This document shows, piece by piece, positions 32,331 through 41,762 of a stretch of 64,000 nucleotides of DNA (position 1 is its first letter; every line of letters starts with the position of its first letter). The notes beneath the pieces were generated by a model. The model was not told the origin of the DNA, did not search any database, and saw only the letters and a list, made by a program, of their open reading frames with translations. A program made the translations under genes and the position numbers. Origin of the DNA: Streptomyces sp. NBC_01460 (GTDB lineage: Bacteria; Actinomycetota; Actinomycetes; Streptomycetales; Streptomycetaceae); assembly GCF_036227405.1 (NCBI RefSeq), contig NZ_CP109473.1, forward strand, positions 5,704,001 through 5,768,000, in the 5' to 3' direction.

Positions 32331-33758
32331 TCAGGCGCGCTCGCCGCTCAGGTGGTGCACCCGGACCATGTTGGTGGTGCCGGGGACACCGGGGGGCGAG
32401 CCGGCCGTGATGACCATCGTGTCGCCGTCGCTGTAGCGGTTCAGCTTCAGCAGCTCGGCGTCCACCAGGTCGACCATGGCGTCCGTGTTGTCCACGTGCG
32501 GCACGACGTAGGACTCGACGCCCCAGCTCAGCGCGAGCTGGTTGCGGGTCGACTCCTCCGTGGTGAAGGCGAGGATCGGCTGCGCCGTGCGGTAGCGGGA
32601 GAGGCGGCGGGCGGTGTCACCGGACTTGGTGAAGGCCACCAGCGCCTTGCCGTCCAGGAAGTCCGCGATCTCGCAGGCCGCGCGCGCCACGGAACCGCCC
32701 TGGGTACGGGGCTTCTTGCCCGGCACCAGCGGCTGGAGGCCCTTGGACAGGAGCTCCTCCTCGGCGGCGACGACGATCTTCGACATCGTCTTGACCGTCT
32801 CGATCGGGTACGCGCCGACCGAGGACTCCGCCGACAGCATGACCGCGTCCGCGCCGTCCAGGATCGCGTTGGCGACGTCGGACGCCTCGGCGCGGGTCGG
32901 CCGCGAGTTGGTGATCATCGACTCCATCATCTGGGTCGCCACGATCACCGGCTTGGCGTTGCGGCGGCACAGCTCGATGAGGCGCTTCTGCACCATCGGG
33001 ACCTTCTCGAGCGGGTACTCGACGGCGAGGTCACCGCGGGCGACCATCACGGCGTCGAAGGCGGCGACGACGCCCTCCATGTGCTCGACGGCCTGCGGCT
33101 TCTCGACCTTGGCGATGACGGGGACCCGGCGGCCCTCCTCGTCCATCACCTTGTGCACGTCCTTGACGTCCTCGGCGTCCCGGACGAAGGACAGCGCGAC
33201 CATGTCGCAGCCCATCCGCAGGGCGAACCGCAGGTCCTCGACGTCCTTCTCGGACAGCGCGGGGACGTTGACCGCCGCACCCGGGAGGTTGATCCCCTTG
33301 TGGTCGGAGATGACACCGCCCTCGATGACGATGGTGGTGACCCGCGGGCCGTCGACCGAGACGACCTTCAGCTCGACGTTGCCGTCGTTGATCAGGATCG
33401 GGTCACCCTTGGTGACGTCGCCGGGCAGCCCCTTGTAGGTGGTGCCGCAGATCGACTTGTCGCCGGGGACGTCCTCGGACGTGATGACGAACTCGTCCCC
33501 GCGGACCAGCTCGACGGGACCCTCGGCGAACTTCGCGAGGCGGATCTTGGGGCCCTGGAGGTCGGCGAGCACACCGACCGCGCGGCCGGTCTCGGCGGCG
33601 GCCTTGCGGACCCGGTCGTAACGGCCTTGGTGCTCCTCGTGGGTACCGTGACTGAAATTGAAACGGGCCACGCTCATGCCGGCCTCGATCAGAGCGACGA
33701 GCTGCTCATGGGAGTCGACGGCGGGACCGAGGGTGCAGACGATTTTGGAACGGCGCAT
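32331..33758 (-). CDS. pyk: Pyruvate kinase
   Basis: A 475-residue enzyme converting phosphoenolpyruvate and ADP to pyruvate and ATP. The N-terminus MRRSKIVCTLGPAVDSHEQ, the NFSHGTHEEH loop, VMVARGDLAVE (catalytic and metal region) and QMMESMITNSRPTRAEASDVANA segments are typical. Family-normal length. I chose ATG 33758, where the family begins, with AGGA upstream; ATG 33785 would add nine residues. It lies upstream of, and on the same strand as, no other gene in its transcript except possibly read-through from ackA. Confidence 0.95.
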   Translation of the reverse strand: MRRSKIVCTLGPAVDSHEQLVALIEAGMSVARFNFSHGTHEEHQGRYDRVRKAAAETGRAVGVLADLQGPKIRLAKFAEGPVELVRGDEFVITSEDVPGDKSICGTTYKGLPGDVTKGDPILINDGNVELKVVSVDGPRVTTIVIEGGVISDHKGINLPGAAVNVPALSEKDVEDLRFALRMGCDMVALSFVRDAEDVKDVHKVMDEEGRRVPVIAKVEKPQAVEHMEGVVAAFDAVMVARGDLAVEYPLEKVPMVQKRLIELCRRNAKPVIVATQMMESMITNSRPTRAEASDVANAILDGADAVMLSAESSVGAYPIETVKTMSKIVVAAEEELLSKGLQPLVPGKKPRTQGGSVARAACEIADFLDGKALVAFTKSGDTARRLSRYRTAQPILAFTTEESTRNQLALSWGVESYVVPHVDNTDAMVDLVDAELLKLNRYSDGDTMVITAGSPPGVPGTTNMVRVHHLSGERA

Positions 33759-33832
33759 GAGGCGGATCCTATCGGTTTGTTTCACTGCGGAATATTCCGT
33801 CTGGTGGAAGATACAAAGGGGCGCAGGGCCGC

Positions 33833-35083
33833 TCAGTTGTGGACCAGCGCGAAGGCCTGTCCGGCGATCTCCAGCTCCTCGTCGGTGGGCACGACGGCGA
33901 CCGCGACCCGTGCGCCGTCGGGCGAGATCAGCCGCGGTTCGCCCGACCGCACGGCGTTGCGGTCCGCGTCCACGACCAGGCCGAAGCCCTCCAGTCCCGC
34001 GAGCGCAGCCTCCCGCACCGGAGCCGAGTTCTCCCCCACCCCGGCCGTGAACACCACGGCGTCCACCCGGCCGAGGACCGCCGAATAGGCGCCGATGTAC
34101 TTCTTCAGCCGGTGGATGTAGATGTCGAACGCGAGCGTGGCCCGCTCGTCGCCCTCGTCCACCCTCCGCCGGATCTCCCGCATGTCGTTGTCACCGCAGA
34201 GACCCACCAGGCCGCTCCGCTTGTTGAGCAGGACGTCGATCTCGTCCGCCGACATCCCCGCCACCCGCTTCAGGTGGAAGGTGACGGCGGGGTCGACGTC
34301 CCCCGAACGCGTCCCCATCACCAGCCCCTCCAGGGGGGTCAGTCCCATGGACGTCTCCACGCAGCGGCCGCCCTTCACCGCGGAGGCCGAGGCGCCGTTC
34401 CCCAGATGCAGCACGATCACGTTCACGTCGGCCACCGGCCGGCCCAGCAGCTCCGCCGTCCTGCGCGAGACGTAGGCGTGCGAGGTGCCGTGGAAGCCGT
34501 AGCGGCGGATGCGGTGCGCGTCGGCGGTCTCGACGTCGATCGCGTACCGCGCCGCGGACTCCGGCATCGTCGTGTGGAAGGCCGTGTCGAAGACCGCCAC
34601 CTGCGGCAGGTCCGGGCGCAGCGCCTGCGCGGTGCGGATCCCGGTGATGTTCGCCGGGTTGTGCAGCGGGGCCACCGGGACGAGCCGTTCGATCTCCTCC
34701 AGCACCTCGTCGGTGATCACGGTCGGCTCGCTGAACCTCAGCCCGCCGTGCACCACCCGGTGCCCGATCGCCGCGAGGTCGGGGGAGTCCAGCCCGAGCC
34801 GGTCGGCCGCCAGCTCGTCGGCCGCGGCCTTCAGCGCCTCCTCGTGGTCGGCGATCCTGCCGGTGCGCTCGCGGGGTTCCCCGCCGGTCAGCGGGGTGTG
34901 CACCAGCCGGGAGGAGGACTCGCCGATCCGCTCGACCAGGCCGGTGGCCAGCCGCGACCGGTCGCGCATGTCCAGCAGCTGGTACTTCACCGACGAGGAG
35001 CCGGAGTTGAGCACGAGTACGCGGTGGGCGTCGTTCATGGAGCGGGAACCTTCGCTGGTCGGGTCGGTGGTCATCGCGGTCAT
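33833..35083 (-). CDS. ackA: Acetate kinase
   Basis: A 416-residue enzyme of the ASKHA superfamily (acetyl phosphate + ADP to acetate + ATP). Motifs: LVLNSGSSSVKYQLLDM at the N-terminus, GHRVVHGG, RYGFHGTSHAYV and FTAGVGENSAPVRE. The ATG at 35083 overlaps the pta stop (ATGA), so the pair is coupled. A second start at 35038 (MNDAHRV) would give a 401-residue protein closer to the family norm. Works with Pta in acetate overflow and ATP formation. Confidence 0.94.
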   Translation of the reverse strand: MTAMTTDPTSEGSRSMNDAHRVLVLNSGSSSVKYQLLDMRDRSRLATGLVERIGESSSRLVHTPLTGGEPRERTGRIADHEEALKAAADELAADRLGLDSPDLAAIGHRVVHGGLRFSEPTVITDEVLEEIERLVPVAPLHNPANITGIRTAQALRPDLPQVAVFDTAFHTTMPESAARYAIDVETADAHRIRRYGFHGTSHAYVSRRTAELLGRPVADVNVIVLHLGNGASASAVKGGRCVETSMGLTPLEGLVMGTRSGDVDPAVTFHLKRVAGMSADEIDVLLNKRSGLVGLCGDNDMREIRRRVDEGDERATLAFDIYIHRLKKYIGAYSAVLGRVDAVVFTAGVGENSAPVREAALAGLEGFGLVVDADRNAVRSGEPRLISPDGARVAVAVVPTDEELEIAGQAFALVHN

Positions 35084-37152
35084 TCCTCGCTCTGCGCCTG
35101 GATCGCCGTGATGGCCACCGTGGTGACGATGTCCTGGACCAGGGCGCCGCGCGACAGGTCGTTGACCGGCTTGCGCAGTCCCTGCATGACCGGGCCGACC
35201 GCGACCGCGCCGGCGGAACGCTGGACCGCCTTGTAGGTGTTGTTGCCGGTGTTGAGGTCCGGGAAGATCAGCACGGTCGCCCGGCCCGCCACCTCCGACG
35301 CCGGCAGCTTGGTCGCGGCGACGGACGGCTCGACCGCCGCGTCGTACTGGATCGGACCCTCGATCCTCAGGTCCGGACGTGAGGCGCGTACCCGCTCCGT
35401 CGCCTCCCGCACCTTGTCGACGTCGGCGCCCGTTCCCGAGGTGCCCGTCGAGTACGAGAGCATCGCGATCCGGGGGTCCACGCCGAAGCGGGACGCGGTG
35501 GCCGCCGACTGCACCGCGATGTCCGCGAGCTGCTCCGCGTCCGGATCCGGGTTGACCGCGCAGTCGCCGTACACCAGCACCCGGTCGGCGAGGCACATGA
35601 AGAAGACGGAGGAGACGATCGAGGCGTCCGGCTTCGTCTTGATGATCTCGAACGCCGGGCGGATCGTCGCGGCGGTGGAGTGCACCGAGCCGGAGACCAT
35701 GCCGTCGGCGTGGCCCTCCTGGACCATCAGGGTGCCGAAGTAGTTGACGTCCGAGACGACGTCGTACGCCAGCTCCACCGTGACCCCGCGGTGGGCGCGC
35801 AGCTCGGCGTACCGCTCGGCGAAGCTCTGGCGCAGCTCCGAGGTCCGGGGGTCGACGAGCTGGGTCTCTCCGAGGTCGATGCCCAGGTCGGCGGCTTTCT
35901 TACGGATGACGTCGGTGTCCCCGAGCAGGGTCAGGTCGCAGACGTCGCGGCGCAGCAGCACGTCCGCGGCGCGCAGGACGCGCTCCTCGGTGCCCTCGGG
36001 CAGGACGACCCGGCGCCGGTCGGAGCGGGCCTGTTCCAGCAGCTCGTGCTCGAACATCATCGGGGTGACCCGGCCGCTGCGGGCCACGGAGATCCGCTCC
36101 AGCAGCGCGGCGGTGTCCACATGGCGCTCGAACAGGCCGAGGGCGGTCTCCGCCTTGCGGGGCGTCGCCGCGTTCAACTTGCCTTCGAGGGCGAAGAGTT
36201 CCGCGGCGGTGGGGAAGGAGCCCCCGGCCACCGCGACGACCGGGGTGCCCGGTGCCAGGCGGGTCGCCAGCCGGAGTATCTCCTCGCCGGGGCGCTCGTT
36301 CAGGGTGAGCAGGACGCCCGCGATGGGCGGCGTGCCGGCGCTGTGCGCGGCGAGCGAACCGATGACCAGGTCCGCGCGGTCGCCGGGGGTGACGACCATG
36401 CATCCCGGGGTCAGGGCCTTCAGCAGGTTCGGCAGCATGGCCCCGCCGAACACGAAGTCCAGCGCGTCCCTGGCCAGGCCCGAGTCGTCGCCGAGCAGGA
36501 CCGTTCCGTCCAGTGCGGTGGTGATCTGGGCGACGGTGGGCGCGGAGAGGGCGGGGTCGTCGGGCAGCACCGAGCAGGGGACCGGGAGCTGCTCCCTCAG
36601 GCGCTCGGCGATGCCCGCGCGGTCCTCGGACGCCACCCGGTTCACGATCATCGCCAGGACGTCGCAGCCGAGCCCCGCGTACGCCCGGTAGGCGTTGCGC
36701 GTCTCGGCCCGTACGGACCCGGCGTCCTGGCCCTTGCCGCCGACCACCGCGATGACCGAGGCGCCGAACTCGTTGGCGAGGCGCGCGTTCAGGGCCAGTT
36801 CGTCGGGGAGCTGGGTGGCGGCGAAGTCGCTGCCGAGGACCAGCACCACCTCGTAGTCGCGGGCCACCCGGTGGAACCGCTCGACGAGCAGGGAGACCAG
36901 CTCGTCGGTACCCTTCTCCGCCTGGACCGCCGAGGCCTCGTGGTAGTCCAGGCCGAAGACGGTCTCGGCGCTCTGCGAGAGCCGGTAGCGGGCCCGCAGC
37001 AGCTCGAACAGCCGGTCGGGTCCGTCGTGGACCAGAGGGCGGAAGACGCCGACCCGGTCCACCTGACGCGTCAGTAGCTCCATGACTCCCAGATCGACGA
37101 CCTGACGGCCGTCTCCCCGGTCGATCCCGGTCACGTACACGCTGCGCGCCAC
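35080..37152 (-). CDS. pta: Phosphate acetyltransferase, long form
   Basis: A 690-residue enzyme (acetyl-CoA + phosphate to acetyl phosphate). The N-terminal third is a P-loop-like, BioD-related domain (MARSVYVTGIDRGDG start), the middle is a DRTGG domain (about residues 210-320), and the catalytic PTA domain is C-terminal (about 365-685, with SYSTGTSGTGADVDKV). The start is GTG 37152 with GGGAG upstream; ATG 37182 behind AAAGGGA is an equally good alternative. Coupled to ackA. Divergent from pfkA. Confidence 0.93.
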   Translation of the reverse strand: MARSVYVTGIDRGDGRQVVDLGVMELLTRQVDRVGVFRPLVHDGPDRLFELLRARYRLSQSAETVFGLDYHEASAVQAEKGTDELVSLLVERFHRVARDYEVVLVLGSDFAATQLPDELALNARLANEFGASVIAVVGGKGQDAGSVRAETRNAYRAYAGLGCDVLAMIVNRVASEDRAGIAERLREQLPVPCSVLPDDPALSAPTVAQITTALDGTVLLGDDSGLARDALDFVFGGAMLPNLLKALTPGCMVVTPGDRADLVIGSLAAHSAGTPPIAGVLLTLNERPGEEILRLATRLAPGTPVVAVAGGSFPTAAELFALEGKLNAATPRKAETALGLFERHVDTAALLERISVARSGRVTPMMFEHELLEQARSDRRRVVLPEGTEERVLRAADVLLRRDVCDLTLLGDTDVIRKKAADLGIDLGETQLVDPRTSELRQSFAERYAELRAHRGVTVELAYDVVSDVNYFGTLMVQEGHADGMVSGSVHSTAATIRPAFEIIKTKPDASIVSSVFFMCLADRVLVYGDCAVNPDPDAEQLADIAVQSAATASRFGVDPRIAMLSYSTGTSGTGADVDKVREATERVRASRPDLRIEGPIQYDAAVEPSVAATKLPASEVAGRATVLIFPDLNTGNNTYKAVQRSAGAVAVGPVMQGLRKPVNDLSRGALVQDIVTTVAITAIQAQSEE

Positions 37153-37221
37153 GCGTGGTCTCCCGTCCTCTTTGGCTGGCATTGTCCCTTTGACGATACC
37201 TACCGGGCCAGGTCGGCCGCC

Positions 37222-37261
37222 CCCCGGGCACCGTGCCCGGAGCGGGTGCCCGGGGCACCCG
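37222..37261. promoter_or_regulatory. Competing hairpins in pta/pfkA intergenic region
   Basis: Two local hairpins (37224-37240 with a CCG loop; 37243-37261 with a CGG loop) share bases with a longer one (37222-37232 with 37245-37255). The folds are mutually exclusive. The site lies in the 241-bp gap between divergent pta and pfkA and could act in the pfkA leader. Confidence 0.4.
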
Positions 37262-37393
37262 CCGGTCCCCGCGGACGGAGCCGGAAGCGCGGGTGCCCGG
37301 CTCGGCGTGGGACAATCGTCGTGGCTCACGGTACGGGGGTTTCTCGACGGGTCCCCGGAATGCATGGCACTAGCGAGCAGGAGACAGAGCAGG

Positions 37394-38419
37394 ATGCGCA
37401 TCGGAATTCTCACCGCAGGCGGCGACTGCCCAGGCCTGAACGCTGTGATCCGGTCGGTCGTGCACCGCGCCGTCGTGGGGCACGGCGATGAGGTCATCGG
37501 CTTCGAGGACGGCTTCAAGGGGCTGCTCGACGGCCACTTCCGGCCCCTCGACCTGAACGCGGTCAGCGGCATCCTGGCGCGCGGCGGCACGATCCTCGGC
37601 TCGGCGCGGCTGGAGCGCGACCGGCTGCGCGAGGCCGCCGAGAACTGCGCGGAGCTCTCCCTGCGTTACGGCATCGACGCGCTCATCCCGATCGGCGGCG
37701 AGGGCACGCTCACCGCGGCCCGCATGCTCGCCGAGGCCGGGATGCCCGTCGTCGGCGTACCGAAGACCATCGACAACGACATCTCCGCCACCGACCGGAC
37801 CTTCGGCTTCGACACCGCCGTGGGCGTCGCGACCGAGGCCATAGACCGGCTCAAGACGACGGCCGAATCGCACCAGCGGGTCATGGTCGTCGAGGTCATG
37901 GGGCGCCACGCGGGCTGGATCGCGCTGGAGTCCGGCATGGCCGGCGGTGCCCACGGCATCTGCCTGCCGGAGCGGCCCTTCCAGGTCGACGACCTGGTCA
38001 AGATGGTCGAGGAACGCTTCGCGCGCGGCAAGAAGTTCGCCGTCATCTGCGTCGCCGAGGGCGCGCACCCGGCGGAGGGCTCCATGCCGTACGCCAAGGG
38101 CGAGATCGACCAGTTCGGCCACGAGCGGTTCAAGGGCATCGGCAACCGCCTCGCCGCCGAGCTGGAACTGCGCCTCGGCAAGGAGGCCCGGCCGGTCATC
38201 CTCGGCCATGTGCAGCGCGGTGGCACGCCGACCGCCTACGACCGGGTGCTCGCGACCCGCTTCGGGTGGAACGCCGTGGAGGCCGTGCACCGCGGCGACT
38301 TCGGCCGGATGACGGCGCTGCGCGGGACCGAGATCGTGATGGCCCCGCTGGCGGACGCCGTGACCCGCCTGAAGACGGTTCCCAGCGACCGGATGTACGA
38401 GGCCGAGTCCGTCTTCTGA
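37394..38419 (+). CDS. pfkA: ATP-dependent 6-phosphofructokinase
   Basis: A 341-residue PFK (fructose-6-phosphate to fructose-1,6-bisphosphate). The N-terminal MRIGILTAGGDCPGLNAVIR binds phosphates. GGEGT at 101-105 has Gly104, as in ATP-dependent enzymes; PPi-dependent ones have Asp. The catalytic segment is PKTIDNDI (Asp127). MGRHAGWIA and GHVQRGGTPTAYDR are also present. ATG 37394 is preceded by AGGAGA. Ends at a convergent terminator. Confidence 0.94.
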   Translation: MRIGILTAGGDCPGLNAVIRSVVHRAVVGHGDEVIGFEDGFKGLLDGHFRPLDLNAVSGILARGGTILGSARLERDRLREAAENCAELSLRYGIDALIPIGGEGTLTAARMLAEAGMPVVGVPKTIDNDISATDRTFGFDTAVGVATEAIDRLKTTAESHQRVMVVEVMGRHAGWIALESGMAGGAHGICLPERPFQVDDLVKMVEERFARGKKFAVICVAEGAHPAEGSMPYAKGEIDQFGHERFKGIGNRLAAELELRLGKEARPVILGHVQRGGTPTAYDRVLATRFGWNAVEAVHRGDFGRMTALRGTEIVMAPLADAVTRLKTVPSDRMYEAESVF

Positions 38420-38462
38420 TCGCGCCCCGCGCCCCGCGCTCCCGACCACGCCCCGCGGTACG

Positions 38463-38490
38463 CGCCTGTTCCCCCGCGGGGGAACAGGCG
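38463..38490. terminator. Bidirectional terminator after pfkA
   Basis: A perfect palindrome: 13-bp arms (38463-38475 and 38478-38490) around GC. It separates convergent pfkA and the XRE regulator gene. Confidence 0.75.
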
Positions 38491-38496
38491 GAGGGC

Positions 38497-39180
38497 TCAG
38501 ATGCCCGCCGTCCGCCAGAACTCCTCGACCACCCGGTCCAGGAACACCCGGCCCTCCTCGCCCCCGGTCCCGGCCCGGTCCCGGCCCGTGGTGTTCCAGC
38601 TCAGCGTCGACACCATCAGGCTCTGGTAGTCGCTGTGCAACTGCTCCAGCACGTCCTGGACCAGGATCCGGTCCAGCGGGACCAGCTTGTCCACGGGACG
38701 TACGTACGCCTGCCAGCGGGTCGTGACCGCCCTGGTCAGCAGGCCCGCCAGCTCCTCGTTGCGGCCGGTCGCGGTCAGGAACTGGGCGGCCGACATGTCG
38801 AGCGCCTCGCAGAGGGACACGGCCTGACGCTCGTTGCCGCGCCAGCGGCCCGTGTCCTCGATCCGCTGGTACGCGGCGACGGTCATCCCGAGCGTCCGCG
38901 CCAGGTCGTCCACCGCCACGTCCCGGGCCAGCCGGTGGTCGCGCAACGTGCTCGCCGCGGCCAGCAGTTCGCCCGGCGCGCACCACAGCACACCGGCCAG
39001 CGCCATGAGTTCGCGTTCGCCGGGCAGGGCGGTGCCGCGCTCCCAGGCCATCACGGTCTCGGCCGTGATCCGCAGTCCGTACTGGGCGCCGAGTCCGTAC
39101 GCAACATGTCCGGGAGCCATTCCCAGCGCCTCGCGGAGGCGGCGCGCGGCGGGGGCGTTGAAGGGCGGGGTGGGATGCAC
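38497..39180 (-). CDS. Double-HTH (XRE-like) DNA-binding protein
   Basis: A 227-residue regulator with two helix-turn-helix units in tandem. The first is about residues 15-75 (ITAETVMAWERGTALPGERELMALAG) and the second about 85-140 (LARTLGMTVAAYQRIEDTGRW). The C-terminal 80 residues are helical and may dimerise. GTG start with GGTGG upstream. It stands alone between pfkA and the CitAB-like pair. Targets unknown. Confidence 0.82.
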   Translation of the reverse strand: MHPTPPFNAPAARRLREALGMAPGHVAYGLGAQYGLRITAETVMAWERGTALPGERELMALAGVLWCAPGELLAAASTLRDHRLARDVAVDDLARTLGMTVAAYQRIEDTGRWRGNERQAVSLCEALDMSAAQFLTATGRNEELAGLLTRAVTTRWQAYVRPVDKLVPLDRILVQDVLEQLHSDYQSLMVSTLSWNTTGRDRAGTGGEEGRVFLDRVVEEFWRTAGI

Positions 39181-39284
39181 GGCCCCACCGTAGAAGGCCG
39201 GGAACGGCCTGGCTACAGGCTGTTCCTATCAGTTCACCCTTCGTACGATCCTCCTAGGGTGCCTCCTGGCGGCCCCCCGGACCA

Positions 39285-39959
39285 TCAGCGGGTTTCAGCC
39301 ACCCAGTGGTAATGCAGCTCGGGCCTGCCGACCTGACCGTAGCTGGGCCGCCGCACGGCCCGCCCCACCGTCACCAGGTGCTCCAGATAGCGGCGGGCGG
39401 TGATCCGGGAGATCCCCAGCTCCTCGCCGGCGGCCGCCGCGGTGACCCCGTCCTGCGCCTCCCGCAGCGCCCGGGTCACCGCCTCCAGCGTCGGGCCGCT
39501 GAGGCCCTTGGGCAGGGCGGCCGGGTCCGAGACCCGCAGCGCGCCCAGCGCCCGGTCCACCTCCTCCTGGCCGCTCGCCTCACCGGCCGCCGCCCGGAAC
39601 TCGGCGTACCGCACGAGCCGGTCCCGGAGCGTGGGATACGTGAACGGCTTCAGCACGTACTGCACGACCCCGAGGGACACGCCCTCCCGCACCACCGCCA
39701 GGTCGCGCGCCGACGTCACCGCGATGACGTCCGCCGCGTGCCCCGCCGCCCGCAGCGACCGCAGCAGCTGCAGACCGTGCCCGTCGGGCAGGTACAGGTC
39801 GAGCAGCAGCAGGTCGACCTCCGTGCGCTCCAGCGCCCGTACGGCCTCGGCCCGGGAGTGGGTGACGGCCGCCACCTCGAACCCCGGCACCCGGTCCACG
39901 TACAGCTGATGGGCGTCGGCGGCCACCGGGTCGTCCTCCACGACCAGCACCCGGATCAC
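39285..39959 (-). CDS. CitB/DcuR-type response regulator
   Basis: A 224-residue regulator. The receiver domain (1-120) has Glu8-Asp9-Asp10, phospho-acceptor Asp54 (LLLLDLYLPDG), Ser in VTSARD and Lys in VLKPFTY. The C-terminal winged helix contains AAAGEELGISRITARRYLEHL. The GTG start overlaps the kinase stop by 4 nt. The family regulates di- and tricarboxylate uptake, and the divergent transporter gene at 41763 is the obvious target. Confidence 0.9.
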   Translation of the reverse strand: MIRVLVVEDDPVAADAHQLYVDRVPGFEVAAVTHSRAEAVRALERTEVDLLLLDLYLPDGHGLQLLRSLRAAGHAADVIAVTSARDLAVVREGVSLGVVQYVLKPFTYPTLRDRLVRYAEFRAAAGEASGQEEVDRALGALRVSDPAALPKGLSGPTLEAVTRALREAQDGVTAAAAGEELGISRITARRYLEHLVTVGRAVRRPSYGQVGRPELHYHWVAETR

Positions 39960-41608
39960 GGCGCGACCGCCTCCGCCGTACGCCCGGAGAGCGGCAGCCG
40001 CACCGTGAACTCCGCGCCGCCGTCCGGGGCCCGCCCCAGCGTCACCGTCCCGCCGTTGCGGTGCACCGCCTGCCGTACGAGGGCCAGGCCCAGGCCGCGG
40101 CCCGTGCCATGGGTCGTCCAGCCGCGCCGGAACACCTCGTCGGCGTCGTCCGGGCCGATCCCGGCGCCGGTGTCCGCCACCCGCAGCAGCAGCTCCCCTG
40201 CCTCCGTCCGCGCGGTCACGGTGACCAGGGCCCGCGCGGCGGAGCGCTGCGCGGGGACGGGCGACCCGGCGGTGCCCGTCGCCGTCTCGGACGCGGCGTC
40301 CACCGCGTTGTCGATGAGGTTGCCGAGGATCGTGACCAGGTCCCGCGGGGACGGCGAGCGCGGCAGGGCCCCGTCGTCGATCAGGCTGTCCTCGGCGAGC
40401 ACCAGTTCCACACCCCGCTCGTGGGCCTGCGCCGCCTTGCCGAGCAGCAGGGCGGCCAGCACCGGTTCGGCGACCGCGCCCACGACCCGGTCGGTGAGCA
40501 CCTGCGCCAGCTCCAGCTCCGCCGTCGCGAAGTCCACGGCCTCGTCGGCCCGGCCCAGCTCGATGAGCGAGACCACGGTGTGCAGCCGGTTCGCCGCCTC
40601 GTGCGCCTGCGAGCGCAGCGCCTGGGTGAAGCCGCGTTCCGAGTCCAGCTCGCCGGACAGAGCCTGCAGCTCCGTGTGGTCCCGCAGCGTCACGACGGTG
40701 CCCCGTCGCTCACCGCCCACCACCGGGCTGGTGTTGACGACGACGACCCGGTCCGCCGTGAGGTGGACCTCGTCCACCCGCGGCTCGGACGCCAGGAGCG
40801 CGCCGGTCAGCGGCGCCGGCAGCGCGAGCTCGTCGACCCGGCGCCCGACCGACCCCGGGGCCAGCCCCAGCAGCTCCCGGCCGGCGTCGTTGATCAGGGC
40901 GACCCTGCGCTGCCCGTCCAGCATGAGGAGCCCTTCGCGCACCGCGTGCAGCGTGGCCTCGTGGTACGTGTGCATCCGGCTCAGCTCCCGGGCGTTCATC
41001 CCGTGCGTGTGCCGCCGCAGCCTGGCGTTGATCACGTACGTCCCGAGCGCCCCGAGCGCCAGGGCGGCGCCCGCAGCCGTGCCCAGGGCGCCCAGCTGCT
41101 CCCGTACCTGCGTGGACACCCGCTCGACGGTGATGCCCGCGCTCACCAGGCCCACGATCCTGCCCTCGTCGCGGACCGGGGTGACCACGCGTATCGACGG
41201 CCCCAGCGTCCCGGTGTAGGTCTCCTCGAACGTCTCGCCGAGCAGGGCGCGCTCGGTGTGCCCGATGAACCGGCGGCCGATCTGGGAGGGGTCGGGGTGG
41301 GTCCACCGGACGCCCTGGGGATCCATGATCGTGACGAACGCGATCCCGGTGTCCTCGCGGACCCGCTCCGCGTACGGCTGGAGTGCGGCGGAGGGGTCCG
41401 GGGTACGGATCGCCTCCCGCACCGATGGTGATCCGGCCATGGCGAGGGCGGCCGCCCGCACCTGGCGGGCCGCGGTCTCCTCCGCCTGGGAGCGGCCGGA
41501 GGCGTACGCGAAGACGGCGCATCCGGCCACGACCGCTGCCACGAGCAGGGCCTGCATCGCGAACAGCTGACCGGCCAGGCTGCGGGGGAGGGTCCGGGGC
41601 AGGCGCAT
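39956..41608 (-). CDS. CitA/DcuS-type sensor histidine kinase
   Basis: A 550-residue membrane kinase. TM1 is about residues 13-35; a periplasmic-type PAS (Cache) domain spans about 40-170 (TIMDPQGVRWTHPDPSQIG resembles the citrate/fumarate sensing loop); TM2 is about 175-198; a cytosolic PAS (about 215-320) follows; the dimerisation segment is SQAHEAANRLHTVVSLIELG; the C-terminal ATPase has GNLIDNAVDAA and GRGLGLALVRQ. It probably senses an extracellular C4-dicarboxylate or citrate. Confidence 0.9.
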   Translation of the reverse strand: MRLPRTLPRSLAGQLFAMQALLVAAVVAGCAVFAYASGRSQAEETAARQVRAAALAMAGSPSVREAIRTPDPSAALQPYAERVREDTGIAFVTIMDPQGVRWTHPDPSQIGRRFIGHTERALLGETFEETYTGTLGPSIRVVTPVRDEGRIVGLVSAGITVERVSTQVREQLGALGTAAGAALALGALGTYVINARLRRHTHGMNARELSRMHTYHEATLHAVREGLLMLDGQRRVALINDAGRELLGLAPGSVGRRVDELALPAPLTGALLASEPRVDEVHLTADRVVVVNTSPVVGGERRGTVVTLRDHTELQALSGELDSERGFTQALRSQAHEAANRLHTVVSLIELGRADEAVDFATAELELAQVLTDRVVGAVAEPVLAALLLGKAAQAHERGVELVLAEDSLIDDGALPRSPSPRDLVTILGNLIDNAVDAASETATGTAGSPVPAQRSAARALVTVTARTEAGELLLRVADTGAGIGPDDADEVFRRGWTTHGTGRGLGLALVRQAVHRNGGTVTLGRAPDGGAEFTVRLPLSGRTAEAVAP

Positions 41609-41683
41609 GGCTCACAGTCTGCCTGGCGGGGCCCACCCGCCCAAGGTGGCCGATAAGCGTCCGTGAACGATATGAACGCAAGG

Positions 41684-41697
41684 GTGACGGCCGTCAC
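41684..41697. promoter_or_regulatory. Crp-like palindrome upstream of dctA
   Basis: GTGACGGCCGTCAC is a perfect 14-bp palindrome that fits GTG-N6-GNCAC, the consensus I recall for streptomycete Crp. Two TGAACG direct repeats 9 bp apart (41664 and 41673) lie just before it and may bind the CitB-like regulator. All sit between the divergent kinase and transporter genes. Confidence 0.55.
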
Positions 41698-41762
41698 AGG
41701 GCAGTGAATAGTCACCGGGGCCCCCAGGGACGGGGAGCCGACGCATACCCGAGGAGACCCCC

